NCBI GenBank assembly: GCA_910579205.1
Contig: CAJTTD010000001.1
Span: 186,001-250,000, forward strand
Reading direction: 5' to 3'
Length of the DNA stretch: 64,000 nucleotides
Origin: an uncultured Christensenella sp.
GTDB lineage: Bacteria > Bacillota > Clostridia > Christensenellales > Pumilibacteraceae
Shown: positions 1 through 8,577 of the stretch, piece by piece
Layout: every line of letters begins with the position of its first letter
Numbering within the stretch: position 1 is the stretch's first letter
The notes under the pieces: model-generated
What the model saw: the letters and a program-made list of their open reading frames with translations, nothing else
The model's database searches: none
What the model was told of the DNA's origin: nothing
Program-made: the position numbers and the translations under genes

Positions 1-1448
1 TTTTCCTCGTCCATCTTGATATCGCCGCAACCGGATACGCAGCACGTACCCATACCGCGAGCAACGACCGCCGCGTGCGACGTTTGACCGCCGCGAACGG
101 TGAGTATACCTTGAGCGTACTTCATGCCTTCGATATCCTCGGGGCTTGTCTCGAGGCGAACGAGAACCACTTTCTTGCCTTTCTTGCCTTCTATAACGGC
201 GTCTTCCGCGGTGAACACTATGGAGCCTGCGGCAGCGCCCGGAGAAGCGGCTATGCCCTTGCCGACGACGTTGTTTTTGTCGGCGGCTTTGAGCGCGTCC
301 GCGTCGAACTGCGGGTGCAACAACATATCGAGCGATTTGGCGTCTATCTGCATGATAGCTTCTTTTTCGCTGATCATTTTTTCGTCTATGAGATCGCACG
401 CGATCTTTATAGCGGCGGCGGCGGTACGCTTGCCGTTGCGCGTTTGAAGCATATAAAGTTTGCCTTTCTCAATGGTGAACTCCATATCCTGCATATCGCG
501 GTAATGGTTTTCGAGCGTATTGCAAACTTTTAAGAATTGTTCGTAAACTTCGGGAAGGACTTCCGCCATTTTGGAAATGGGCATGGGAGTACGCACGCCC
601 GCAACAACGTCTTCGCCTTGAGCGTTCATAAGGAACTCGCCCATGAGACCCTTTTCGCCCGTGGCGGGGTTTCGAGTAAACGCAACGCCGGTGCCGCAAT
701 CGTCGCCCATATTACCGAACGCCATCATTTGAACGTTTACGGCAGTACCCCAAGAATACGGGATATCATGATCCATACGGTATATATTTGCGCGGGGGTT
801 GTCCCACGAACGGAAAACGGCTTTGATAGCTTCGAAAAGCTGTTCCTTCGGATCGTCGGGGAAATCTTTGCCGAGCTGGTTTTTATACTCTGCTTTAAAC
901 TGGTAAGCAAGCGCTTTAAGGTCGTCGGCGCTCAGATCAACGTCGAACTCCACGCCCTTTTCTTCTTTCATTTTATCGATAAGCTTTTCAAAGTACTTCT
1001 TGCCAACTTCCATAACAACGTCGGAGAACATCTGTATGAAACGACGGTAGCAGTCCCAAGCCCAACGGGGGTTGCCCGATTTTTCGGCTATGGTGTTAAC
1101 GACCGTCTCGTTGAGACCGAGGTTCAAAATGGTATCCATCATGCCGGGCATGGAAGCTCTTGCGCCCGAACGAACGGAAACGAGAAGCGGATTTTCTTTA
1201 TCGCCGAATTTTTTGCCGCATATCTTTTCCATTTTGTCGATATACGTCATTATCTCTTTCTGTATGCCGTCGTTGATAACGCGACCGTCGTCGTAATATT
1301 GCGTACACGCTTCCGTAGAAATCGTGAAGCCTTGCGGAACGGGAAGTCCGATTTTGGTCATTTCGGCGAGGTTAGCGCCCTTGCCGCCCAAAAGCTCTCT
1401 CATCGTAGCGTTGCCTTCCGAAAAGAGGTAGCAATACTTTTTTGCCAT
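1..1448 (-). CDS. ppdK: Pyruvate, phosphate dikinase, N-terminal 482 residues (partial)
   Basis: PPDK interconverts pyruvate + ATP + Pi and PEP + AMP + PPi in the cytoplasm; in anaerobic Firmicutes it usually serves PPi-linked glycolysis. The reading frame opens at ATG 1448 after an AAGGAG ribosome site (start MAKKYCYLFSEG). It contains the ATP-grasp nucleotide-binding part (LLGGKGANLAEM near residue 15, SVRSGARASMPGMMDT near residue 95) and the swivelling phosphohistidine segment GGQTSHAAVVARGMG near residue 455, whose His is the phosphocarrier. The frame runs off the left edge of the window, so the C-terminal PEP/pyruvate barrel is not visible. It lies downstream of recO but separated by about 135 bp, so it is probably a separate unit. 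Confidence 0.97.
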   Translation of the reverse strand, partial: MAKKYCYLFSEGNATMRELLGGKGANLAEMTKIGLPVPQGFTISTEACTQYYDDGRVINDGIQKEIMTYIDKMEKICGKKFGDKENPLLVSVRSGARASMPGMMDTILNLGLNETVVNTIAEKSGNPRWAWDCYRRFIQMFSDVVMEVGKKYFEKLIDKMKEEKGVEFDVDLSADDLKALAYQFKAEYKNQLGKDFPDDPKEQLFEAIKAVFRSWDNPRANIYRMDHDIPYSWGTAVNVQMMAFGNMGDDCGTGVAFTRNPATGEKGLMGEFLMNAQGEDVVAGVRTPMPISKMAEVLPEVYEQFLKVCNTLENHYRDMQDMEFTIEKGKLYMLQTRNGKRTAAAAIKIACDLIDEKMISEKEAIMQIDAKSLDMLLHPQFDADALKAADKNNVVGKGIAASPGAAAGSIVFTAEDAVIEGKKGKKVVLVRLETSPEDIEGMKYAQGILTVRGGQTSHAAVVARGMGTCCVSGCGDIKMDEE

Positions 1449-1583
1449 TTTTGATACTCCTTAAACTGTATAATTTGTCAACGGTTATTTTACCAAAAAT
1501 TATCATAAAAAGCAAGCGATTTATAACGTTTTTGTTATTTTTGTCTTATTTATAAGAAAAATGACCGTTGACGAACATCCGCG

Positions 1584-2231
1584 TCAGTCGGCGTAAAGAT
1601 CGATCGATTCGACGCTTTTAAGCCCGATATCGAAACTCCGTTCAAACTCGCCGCAAACATATTTTAACGCTCTGCGGCTCAAGTCGAGCGACCGCCCGTC
1701 CGCCTCGCGCTTTATATGCCCGTGCTTTTGCGCAAAACCCAAAGCTTGCACAGGCGTTTTGGGATCGTCCGAATATGTATATTCTCTGTAAAAACCCGAA
1801 ATTTTAAGCAATTCACACATATACGCGCACGATTGATAATACGGATCTCCGTCAAACTGCAACGATTTGACGAGCTTTAAAAACAAGATCAATACGTCCG
1901 CGTGCGGCTCGCTGTCGCCGAGTGCCGCCAACGTAGCCTCCGCCGCTACGGATGCCGCCGTATATGTTTTGAGATCGCAGCAAAGCGCAAACCCGTCGCT
2001 TATTATCATCGGATCTATGACCGTCAAAAATGCGCCGCGACCGCAAACGAATTTGGCATTGAAAAAAGCAAAGGGCTGAGCGAACGGCTTCAGTTTTGCC
2101 TTTGCTTTTTTTACGCCGCGGAGACAAACGGTAAACACGCCGTTCTCCGCCGAAAGAACTTTGGCGAGTTTATCGTCGTCGCGGTAGTCGCTTACTTTAA
2201 GAACTATGCAATTATCGGTAAACTCGCGCAT
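1584..2231 (-). CDS. recO: DNA repair protein RecO
   Basis: RecO loads RecA onto SSB-coated single-stranded DNA together with RecR in the RecFOR pathway. The 215-residue product has the N-terminal OB-fold expected of the family (TDNCIVLKVSDYRDDDKLAKVLS, then GVFTVCLRGVKKAK at about residues 30-45) followed by the helical C-terminal domain. The usual four-cysteine zinc site is not obvious; scattered cysteines (CAYMCELL near residue 138) remain. An AGGAG ribosome site precedes ATG 2231. The position directly after a yqzL-like gene and era is the classic Firmicutes order era-yqzL-recO, which strongly supports the assignment. Confidence 0.93.
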   Translation of the reverse strand: MREFTDNCIVLKVSDYRDDDKLAKVLSAENGVFTVCLRGVKKAKAKLKPFAQPFAFFNAKFVCGRGAFLTVIDPMIISDGFALCCDLKTYTAASVAAEATLAALGDSEPHADVLILFLKLVKSLQFDGDPYYQSCAYMCELLKISGFYREYTYSDDPKTPVQALGFAQKHGHIKREADGRSLDLSRRALKYVCGEFERSFDIGLKSVESIDLYAD

Positions 2232-2241
2232 GAACGCTCCT

Positions 2242-2361
2242 CTATTTTTTTTCGTTTTCGGAAGGTTTTATAATATCGCGCGCGCGAAGATACATCGAAT
2301 AGTACCGAGGCTCGCCCGTATTGCAAAACAATTCCCACAAAAGTTTTTCGTCCTTATCCAT
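2242..2361 (-). CDS. yqzL: YqzL-like small protein (39 aa)
   Basis: A short open frame between era and recO begins at ATG 2361 behind a near-perfect AAGGAGGTGA ribosome site and ends with TAG ten bases before recO. The product starts MDKDEKLLWELFCNTG and continues EPRYYSMYLRARD. The WxLFxxTGxxxxYxxY pattern is that of YqzL, a roughly 45-residue protein found at exactly this place in Bacillus and many Clostridia. Function is unknown. The identification rests on position, length and the short motif. Confidence 0.8.
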   Translation of the reverse strand: MDKDEKLLWELFCNTGEPRYYSMYLRARDIIKPSENEKK

Positions 2362-2429
2362 GATTCACCTCCTTGGCAAATATATTATGCCTAAATGTCG
2401 GCGAATTATGTAAACGGCGCAAAAGCCGA

Positions 2430-3764
2430 TCAATATCCTATATCGCGCAAGATATTCTGCCTGTCGCGCCACCCCGGTCGAACTTTTACGAATAGCTCCA
2501 AAAACACTTTTCTATCCAAAAGCTGTTCTATATCCCGACGCGCCGACTGCCCTATGCGCTTTATCATAGCGCCGTTATCGCCTATAACGATCTGCTTGTG
2601 CGACTGCTTATCCACTATCACGTCCGCAGTTATATGCGTGGGCGACTTGCTTTCGTCGACGCCCAATACACATATGCCCACGCCGTGCGGGATCTCGTCT
2701 TGCAAGAACAGCAATGCCTTTTCGCGCACGATCTCGCCTATCATGAACTTGACGGGACGATCGGTGTATTCGTCGGGCGGAAACAAAAAGCCGCCTTCCT
2801 TGCATTCCGATTTCAACGCGGACTTTACCGTATCGATGTTGCGTCCCGTTCTGCAGCTCGTGGGAATTACGTCCTTTATGTTTCTTCCGTCCTTGCGGGA
2901 CATGTAAGGATTCAACTTGTCGAGTATCGGGTAAATGTCGCCGTAGCCTTTGAGATCGGTCTTATTCAGAACGATATAAAGCGGCGCGCGGTTTTTGAGC
3001 CGCTCGGATATAAGTTTTTCGTCGTCCGCCGTAATGCCTTTCGTACAGTCCAAAACGATGACAACAACGTCGGCATCGCCGCCGAGCGAGCTTTTGACGC
3101 TTTTATCCATGTGCTCGTCGAGTTTGGTGCGCGGTTTGAACATGCCGGGCGTATCCAAAAACACTATCTGTTTGTTGCCTTCCGTGCATATGCCCGTTAT
3201 CCTGTCGCGGGTCGTTTGCGGCTTGGGCGAAACTATAGACACCTTTTCCCCGACAATGGCGTTGACAAGCGACGATTTGCCCGCGTTTGGTCTGCCTATA
3301 ACGGCGACCACGACAGACTTGTCCTCTGCGGACAATGCGGACTCTTCAAATTCGCGCATGACTTTTTTGTCTTCGTCGGTCATGTGGTCGTAACCCAATA
3401 AGTGCAACAGCCCGTGAACGAACAGATAATTTATCTCGCGCTCGCCAGTGCCGTACTCCTCGGCTTGTCGCGCAGCGGCATCGGTATTTATGGCTATCTC
3501 GCCCAAGACGACTGCGCCCTGAAGCTTGTCGTAGTCTTGCGGATAGTTCTTTTGCGTAAACTCTTTAATTTCCGTGAGCGACGGGAAACTGAGCACGTCG
3601 GTAGTAGAGTCCACGCCGCGCGTTCTCGCATTCAGCTCTTTCATTTGCGCGTCGTCTATCAGTTCGATGTCTACGGACACATTGCCTTTCAAGCCCAATA
3701 TATCGTAAACTATTTCGGCGAGCCGCACAAATCCCGCCTGCGTATCTCCCGTAAGTTTAAACAT
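2430..3764 (-). CDS. ybeY-era: Fused endoribonuclease YbeY - GTPase Era
   Basis: One 444-residue frame joins two ribosome-maturation proteins that are normally separate. Residues 1 to about 146 are YbeY, the metal-dependent endoribonuclease acting on 16S rRNA, with the catalytic zinc motif HGLLHLLGYDH near residue 117. From about residue 152 it is Era, the 30S-assembly GTPase: Walker A GRPNAGKSSL, switch PQTTR, DTPG, NKTD, and a C-terminal KH domain (VIGDNGAMIKRIGQSAR). I saw no stop or reinitiation site at the junction (EESALSAEDKSVVVAVIG). An ATG at 3764 preceded by GGGTGG is preferred to the GTG at 3773; both overlap the end of the upstream pgpH-like gene. dgkA and cdd, which lie between ybeY and era in Bacillus, are absent. 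Confidence 0.93.
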   Translation of the reverse strand: MFKLTGDTQAGFVRLAEIVYDILGLKGNVSVDIELIDDAQMKELNARTRGVDSTTDVLSFPSLTEIKEFTQKNYPQDYDKLQGAVVLGEIAINTDAAARQAEEYGTGEREINYLFVHGLLHLLGYDHMTDEDKKVMREFEESALSAEDKSVVVAVIGRPNAGKSSLVNAIVGEKVSIVSPKPQTTRDRITGICTEGNKQIVFLDTPGMFKPRTKLDEHMDKSVKSSLGGDADVVVIVLDCTKGITADDEKLISERLKNRAPLYIVLNKTDLKGYGDIYPILDKLNPYMSRKDGRNIKDVIPTSCRTGRNIDTVKSALKSECKEGGFLFPPDEYTDRPVKFMIGEIVREKALLFLQDEIPHGVGICVLGVDESKSPTHITADVIVDKQSHKQIVIGDNGAMIKRIGQSARRDIEQLLDRKVFLELFVKVRPGWRDRQNILRDIGY

Positions 3765-5229
3765 GAGCGCCACCCGAATTTTTGCCGTTATTGTATTTAA
3801 TGCGCTTGTGGAAAAGCCCGCCGAACGCGCCCACTATAGCCGAACGTATGGCGTTAAGATCTTTCATCGTTATGGCGCAATCGTCGAACTGCCCGAGCTT
3901 AAGTCGCTCGTCGATCATAGCCTTAAGCAATCTGTCAACCTTTTCGCCGTCGGGATTATCCATAGCCCTTATCGCGGCTTCTGCGGAATCGCAAATCATT
4001 ATTATCGCGCCGATCTTGCGCGTAGGTATCTCGCCTTGGTATCTGTATTCTTCCATATCGACTTCACTGTCCGTCAATGACTTAGCTTTATTGTAAAAGT
4101 ACGTTATGGGCAGCGTGCCGTGATGCTCCACGGTAATGCGAGCTACTTCTTCGGGAATGCGGTTCTGCTTGCACAGTTCGTAGCCGTCGACGGTATGTTG
4201 GCGAATTATCTCGGCGGATACTTCGGGCAGTATTTCGTCGTGCGGATTGTACCCCGATTGATTTTCGGAGAAGTACTCCGCATTGTTCAATTTGCCTATG
4301 TCGTGATAATATGCGCAAGCTCGCGCCAAGTACGGATCCTCTCCTATGGCGTCCGCGCATATCTCTGCAAAGTTGGCGACAGCCAAACAGTGGTTGAATG
4401 TACCGGGCGCTTCCAACAAAAGACGGCGTATGAGCGGCGCTTTATGATTTGTAAGCTCTACAAGCTTGAAATCGGTGGTGATATTGAATATGCTCTCTAC
4501 TATCGGCACCAACACTCCAGTCAAAAGGACTTGCATACACGCGGATATGCCTACGTACTTTATATAATCGACAAACGGCCCGCTTCCGCCCGTGTAAGGC
4601 AAAAGCAGCAACGAGTATACGATTATCATGACAGCCGCCGCCACTACCGCGCGCAATACAGAGAATACTCGCGTCATAGCCGTAGGAAAAACATACGCGG
4701 CGACCGCACCGCTCAAAATACCCACGATGACGGTTATCGGTATGGAAACATAATGCTTGGCGTCCAAAGTATTCAACAGCACGAACGCCGATATCAAGCA
4801 AGCAAAGATATTTAGTATAAACGCATCGCGCTTCTTGGAAAACGGCAATGCAAGCAATGCGGTAAGCGACATAAACATCATATACGGGCTTACGTACGAC
4901 AGATATATATTCGCCGTGATTGCAAGCGTAAATACGCATAATATCGCGCTCGGTTCTTTTAAGTTGAACAACAGCTCTTTGCGCGAGATCGCAATATACA
5001 AATACAAAGCGATCAGCAAAAACGCAAGCAAACATAGGAACGATACGTTATTGAGCGCATCGCTTACTACCAATTCGCCGCGGCCGTCCAAAAAATTGAC
5101 ACGCAATAACAACGCTATGTATATCACGGCAAAGCAAACGCAAAATATACCGGCAAGCCAAACATACGCGCTCTTGGGCGGCGTTACCGCTACTGTCTTA
5201 TGATTGCTTTTTTCCGATCGATTCTCCAT
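3757..5229 (-). CDS. pgpH: 7TM-HD cyclic di-AMP phosphodiesterase, PgpH/YqfF type, short form
   Basis: PgpH-type membrane phosphodiesterases hydrolyse cyclic di-AMP. This 490-residue protein has seven or so hydrophobic segments in residues 20-260, then the family signature PLIRRLLLEAPGTFNH and a cytoplasmic HD domain with metal ligands in YYHDIGKL and HHGTLP. Known PgpH proteins are about 700 residues because a large extracellular HDED domain follows the first membrane helix; here only about 20 residues (LDGRGELVVSDALNN) lie between helices 1 and 2, so that sensor is missing. The start is taken at ATG 5229 (AAGGAG six bases upstream) rather than a longer frame from 5265. It overlaps phoH by 32 bases and ybeY-era by 8. 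Confidence 0.9.
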   Translation of the reverse strand: MENRSEKSNHKTVAVTPPKSAYVWLAGIFCVCFAVIYIALLLRVNFLDGRGELVVSDALNNVSFLCLLAFLLIALYLYIAISRKELLFNLKEPSAILCVFTLAITANIYLSYVSPYMMFMSLTALLALPFSKKRDAFILNIFACLISAFVLLNTLDAKHYVSIPITVIVGILSGAVAAYVFPTAMTRVFSVLRAVVAAAVMIIVYSLLLLPYTGGSGPFVDYIKYVGISACMQVLLTGVLVPIVESIFNITTDFKLVELTNHKAPLIRRLLLEAPGTFNHCLAVANFAEICADAIGEDPYLARACAYYHDIGKLNNAEYFSENQSGYNPHDEILPEVSAEIIRQHTVDGYELCKQNRIPEEVARITVEHHGTLPITYFYNKAKSLTDSEVDMEEYRYQGEIPTRKIGAIIMICDSAEAAIRAMDNPDGEKVDRLLKAMIDERLKLGQFDDCAITMKDLNAIRSAIVGAFGGLFHKRIKYNNGKNSGGAHV

Positions 5230-6160
5230 GATTTCTCCTTTGCGAATAATCGTTATACGCAGCAACTATGCGTTGAACAAGATCGTGTCGCACAACGTCT
5301 TCATCCGATAAATGAACAAACGCTACCGATTCCAAACCTTTAAGCACTTTTTCCGCCTCGATCAAACCCGACGGCACGCCCTTAAGATCAATCTGCGTAA
5401 CGTCGCCCGTAACAATGGCGCGACTTCCGCTTCCGAACCGAGTCAAAAACATTTTCATTTGCTCGGGCGTTGTGTTTTGCGCTTCGTCGAGTATGAGAAA
5501 CGCGTTAGTGAGAGTTCTTCCTCGCATGTACGCGAGCGGCGCTACTTCCACCGTACCGCGCTCTATCAACTTGGTATAATCTGCTCCGAACATGTCGTTT
5601 AGCGCGTCGTAGAGCGGTCTTAGATACGGATCGACTTTCATTTGCAAGTCGCCGGGCAAAAAGCCGAGTTTTTCTCCCGCTTCTATTGCGGGTCTTGTGA
5701 GTATTATCCTATCGGCAACTCCGCTCTTTACGGCGGCAGCCGCCATAGCTACGGCCAGATACGTTTTGCCCGTGCCAGCAGGGCCGATAGCAAACGTAAG
5801 AAGATTGGCGTTTACCGCATCTATAAACCTTTTTTGATTGAGTGTTTTTGCAAATATCTTTTGCCCATGCGCGCTTATGCCCGCTGGCTTTGACATAAGC
5901 GATTCCAAACCGTCGGAGTCTACCGACAGTATGTCGTAATAACGCTTGACCGAAGATCCGTCTATCTTTTCACCGCGTCGAACGGCAGCGGTAAGCTTGT
6001 CCAATATGATATACGCAAGATCGGCGCTGCGACCGACGATCTCCAACCCGCTATCGGTTATCCTGACCTTTACTCCGCAAACGTTTTCCAGCGTTTTAAG
6101 ATTAGAGTCGTATGCGCCGAATACCGCGCGTAATTCATCACTGTCGTATTCCCTTTTCAA
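5198..6160 (-). CDS. phoH: PhoH family ATPase (PhoL type)
   Basis: PhoH/PhoL is a cytoplasmic P-loop ATPase linked to RNA metabolism and, by operon context, to ribosome maturation with YbeY. The 320-residue product has an N-terminal KH-like region, Walker A GPAGTGKTYLAV near residue 133, Walker B ILDEAQNTTPEQMK and the downstream GDVTQIDL motif, all family hallmarks. Its 3' end overlaps the following pgpH-like gene by 32 bases, and it starts 23 bases after yqfD, so it is part of the yqfC-yqfD-phoH-pgpH-ybeY/era-yqzL-recO transcription unit. Confidence 0.96.
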   Translation of the reverse strand: MKREYDSDELRAVFGAYDSNLKTLENVCGVKVRITDSGLEIVGRSADLAYIILDKLTAAVRRGEKIDGSSVKRYYDILSVDSDGLESLMSKPAGISAHGQKIFAKTLNQKRFIDAVNANLLTFAIGPAGTGKTYLAVAMAAAAVKSGVADRIILTRPAIEAGEKLGFLPGDLQMKVDPYLRPLYDALNDMFGADYTKLIERGTVEVAPLAYMRGRTLTNAFLILDEAQNTTPEQMKMFLTRFGSGSRAIVTGDVTQIDLKGVPSGLIEAEKVLKGLESVAFVHLSDEDVVRHDLVQRIVAAYNDYSQRRNHGESIGKKQS

Positions 6161-6183
6161 TCGTTTTATATCTCCGAAAATTG

Positions 6184-7665
6184 TTACGCGTCGCCCTTTT
6201 CCGACGGAGTATCATGGACGTAATCAACGATGCCTTTGGATATCAATGCCTCGCCGCTGAGAAACAGATGTATCGAATACAGTCCCGATACAGACGGTTT
6301 GATATTGTACGAAGTCGTGAAATCGCCCGTAAATTTCATTTCTTCCGATTTTGCGCGTGCGAACTCCTTAGCTATCTCGTCGATGTTCCGTTCCGTTTGG
6401 ATCGGCTCTATCTCGAAATACTCGTGCGTAGTAACATACAAAGGCAGCAATATGTCATAGTTTGACGTAGTGCTTACGCTTTCATACATTGCGAACGGCG
6501 AAGTCGCTTTAAAGATCTTCAATCCAAAGAGATCGAATTGAGTTTTTTTCGCGCTCCTTCCCGTGCGGCGGTACTCTATAACGGTATCGGACACTTCCGC
6601 GGTAAACGTTACCGAAACGTCTCCGTATATATCCGCGTCGCAATCGCCGACATACATCAATTCTCCCGCAGTCGAATATACGCCGCCGTCCGCCAAAACG
6701 TCGCCGCATTTAACAACGTCGCCGCGCTTGACAAGCGCGCTACCGCTGCGAACGACTATACGCGTTACTGTAGCGTCAAAGCAAGACTCGTACGCGCCGT
6801 AACTTTCGTGAGCGGTGTATTCGTCCGATTCTAGCACGTAAACATGCAGCGTTGTACCTATAATTTCGGTAGTCGCGTCCACGACCCCGTCCATTCCGCT
6901 TACCGCCGCCGCCACATTGGTGGCTACCTCGTCGCTTTTTTTGACGCCGATACCGACGCCGTTGGCTTTAAGCACGCTTTCGATAGCTGCGGCAGAAAGA
7001 TTTTCGTTGCCCGAGATATCAACACGCCAAATATATCCGTAAGAAATGTTCAAACACACCGCAGAAGCCGCCGCACCCAACATCAAGCCTATTCTCGACA
7101 ATAAGAACGCGCCCAACTTGCCGATGCCGTAGCCTCCCGATATTTGATAAGTATAGCACATTTTGTCCAAAATAGCAATCGCTTTACGCAAGTCTTTTTT
7201 TCGCAATTTAAAGCGCACAAAAGCGCCGTCGCGCGAAAAATCATACATATCTATCTGCGACGAAGTAAAAAGACTCGCTATCGATGCGCCGTCTCCGCGA
7301 CACGATAGCTCCACTCGCGGCGCAAACACTCCGCCTCTGTAATCAAAACCGCTCGGATCGTTTTTCAGTTTGAATTTTAATTTGTTCAAACGCTTCTGTC
7401 GCACGCTTCTCTTTATTTCGGCAAGCTTGCGTTTTTCTTCCGCCGCTTGCTCCTCCGCAGCGATCCGTTTCTCGCGCTCGCGTGTTTTTTCGGCTTCCAT
7501 ACGCAGTTTTTCGGCACGACGAGCATCGCGCGCTTTTAGTTTTTCGGCACGCGAAATCGCCGCTGCCTCTGATACCGATGATTTGTCCGATGCGATACCG
7601 CTCGATCGAGCTGCGGCACGCTCGCGGCGTGCCGTCTTTTTTTCTTCGCGGGATATGCTTTTCAT
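6184..7665 (-). CDS. yqfD: Sporulation protein YqfD with long charged N-terminal extension
   Basis: YqfD is a membrane protein made during sporulation in Firmicutes; its biochemical role is unknown. The conserved part starts near residue 110 (VELSCRGDGASIASLF) with one clear membrane segment at about 180-205 and the FTRA-like/VDISGNENLS soluble region after it. Residues 1-100 form a highly charged Ala/Arg/Glu-rich coiled coil (for example KTREREKRIAAEEQAAEEK) absent from typical 400-residue YqfD proteins. ATG 7665 overlaps the yqfC stop as ATGA, and the ribosome site lies in yqfC, which supports the long form as the real start. Confidence 0.9.
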   Translation of the reverse strand: MKSISREEKKTARRERAAARSSGIASDKSSVSEAAAISRAEKLKARDARRAEKLRMEAEKTREREKRIAAEEQAAEEKRKLAEIKRSVRQKRLNKLKFKLKNDPSGFDYRGGVFAPRVELSCRGDGASIASLFTSSQIDMYDFSRDGAFVRFKLRKKDLRKAIAILDKMCYTYQISGGYGIGKLGAFLLSRIGLMLGAAASAVCLNISYGYIWRVDISGNENLSAAAIESVLKANGVGIGVKKSDEVATNVAAAVSGMDGVVDATTEIIGTTLHVYVLESDEYTAHESYGAYESCFDATVTRIVVRSGSALVKRGDVVKCGDVLADGGVYSTAGELMYVGDCDADIYGDVSVTFTAEVSDTVIEYRRTGRSAKKTQFDLFGLKIFKATSPFAMYESVSTTSNYDILLPLYVTTHEYFEIEPIQTERNIDEIAKEFARAKSEEMKFTGDFTTSYNIKPSVSGLYSIHLFLSGEALISKGIVDYVHDTPSEKGDA

Positions 7666-7916
7666 AGATCGTTCACCGTAAACCCGTTTATTTTTCCCAC
7701 GACGGCCACGCAGTCGCCTATTATATCTTTGACAGTCAGCCGTTCCCCGTTTACCGTTATAAGTCCGCCCGACGTTTTGAATATCATTTCGACATTATCG
7801 AGTTTCACGGGTTTCGCACCTTCCAAATACAACGCGTCCCGACCGAACATGATCGCTTGAAATTTAAATTCGGCGATATTTCCGAACACTTTAGCAGTTT
7901 GCTCAATAAAACTCAT
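7662..7916 (-). CDS. yqfC: YabP/YqfC family sporulation protein
   Basis: An 84-residue protein of the YabP/YqfC family, small beta-rich proteins of the mother-cell sporulation programme. Recognisable features are LYLEGAKPVKLDNVEMI and the terminal GKINGFTVNDL, with the ITVNGERLTVKDI core. A GTAGGAGG ribosome site precedes ATG 7916. Its stop overlaps the yqfD start (ATGA), so the two are translationally coupled as in other Firmicutes. I could not identify a convincing sigma-E promoter in the 110 bases upstream. Confidence 0.92.
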   Translation of the reverse strand: MSFIEQTAKVFGNIAEFKFQAIMFGRDALYLEGAKPVKLDNVEMIFKTSGGLITVNGERLTVKDIIGDCVAVVGKINGFTVNDL

Positions 7917-8030
7917 ATTGCCTCCTACCGCATTTGTCGCGCTTGCGGCATATACGGTAAACGTTTGTCCGCATATATAATTTTATGAACTTTGAAAACG
8001 CTATAGAACGACGCAAAATACAATAGAAAA

Positions 8031-8048
8031 GCCGACCTATAGGTCGGC
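8031..8048 (-). terminator. Intrinsic terminator after nfeD
   Basis: An eight-base perfect inverted repeat (GCCGACCT / AGGTCGGC) is followed on the minus strand by TTTTCTATT. It lies 34 bases past the nfeD stop and separates the ogg-nfeD pair from yqfC. Confidence 0.8.
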
Positions 8049-8081
8049 TGCTTTCGATCGATATATACAATAACCCATTGT

Positions 8082-8570
8082 TTAATCTGCTTTTTCAACA
8101 ATTATCTTATCGGGCGTTACTCTGACGATACGCACACGCTCGCCGGATGCTATCGGCTTTTCGCTGTAAACAACGAGATTTACGTCGTTCACGGAAACAT
8201 TGCCCGTAAGATCTATAGGCGTGTTTGCAACGCCTATGCTGTTTATAAGAGAGCCGTAGCGTTTGCTGCGTTCTCCCGCGCGTTCTATGCGCGCCACTCT
8301 CAACCAATCGCGCTTTTGAGTAGCGAGCGAAACCATATGTACGGCAAGCATGAGCACCGCAGTTATAAGCACAAATACAAAAGCCTCGCCCGCCGAGCCG
8401 TATAGCATTCTCGTTATAAACGCCGCGCCGAGAACGGACACGCCGAGAGCGTAAGCCACGCCGTGCATAGGCTGAAAAAATTCGATAGAAAAAAGTATGA
8501 ATCCCGTTGTCCAAAGACATATCACGAGAATGTTTGCCGAGTCGAACAACGCCGCAAAACTTTCTCCCAT
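8082..8570 (-). CDS. NfeD-like membrane protein with C-terminal OB fold
   Basis: A 162-residue short NfeD protein: about three or four hydrophobic helices in residues 10-95 and a C-terminal OB-fold domain (LINSIGVANTPIDLTG, VSVNDVNLVVYSEKPIASGE, VRIVRVTPDKIIVEK). NfeD proteins normally work with a flotillin/SPFH partner in membrane microdomains. In Bacillus yqeZ(nfeD)-yqfA(floA)-yqfB precede yqfC; here NfeD sits directly before yqfC but the flotillin gene is gone. The start is set at ATG 8570 (AAGGGGT upstream), within 8 bases of the ogg stop; a longer frame to 8639 would run far into ogg. Confidence 0.82.
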   Translation of the reverse strand: MGESFAALFDSANILVICLWTTGFILFSIEFFQPMHGVAYALGVSVLGAAFITRMLYGSAGEAFVFVLITAVLMLAVHMVSLATQKRDWLRVARIERAGERSKRYGSLINSIGVANTPIDLTGNVSVNDVNLVVYSEKPIASGERVRIVRVTPDKIIVEKAD

Positions 8571-8577
8571 ACTTGCA

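Noticed and set aside
537..1454. 305-codon plus-strand frame at the left edge
   Set aside because: Lies entirely opposite ppdK, whose minus-strand frame has clear PPDK motifs.
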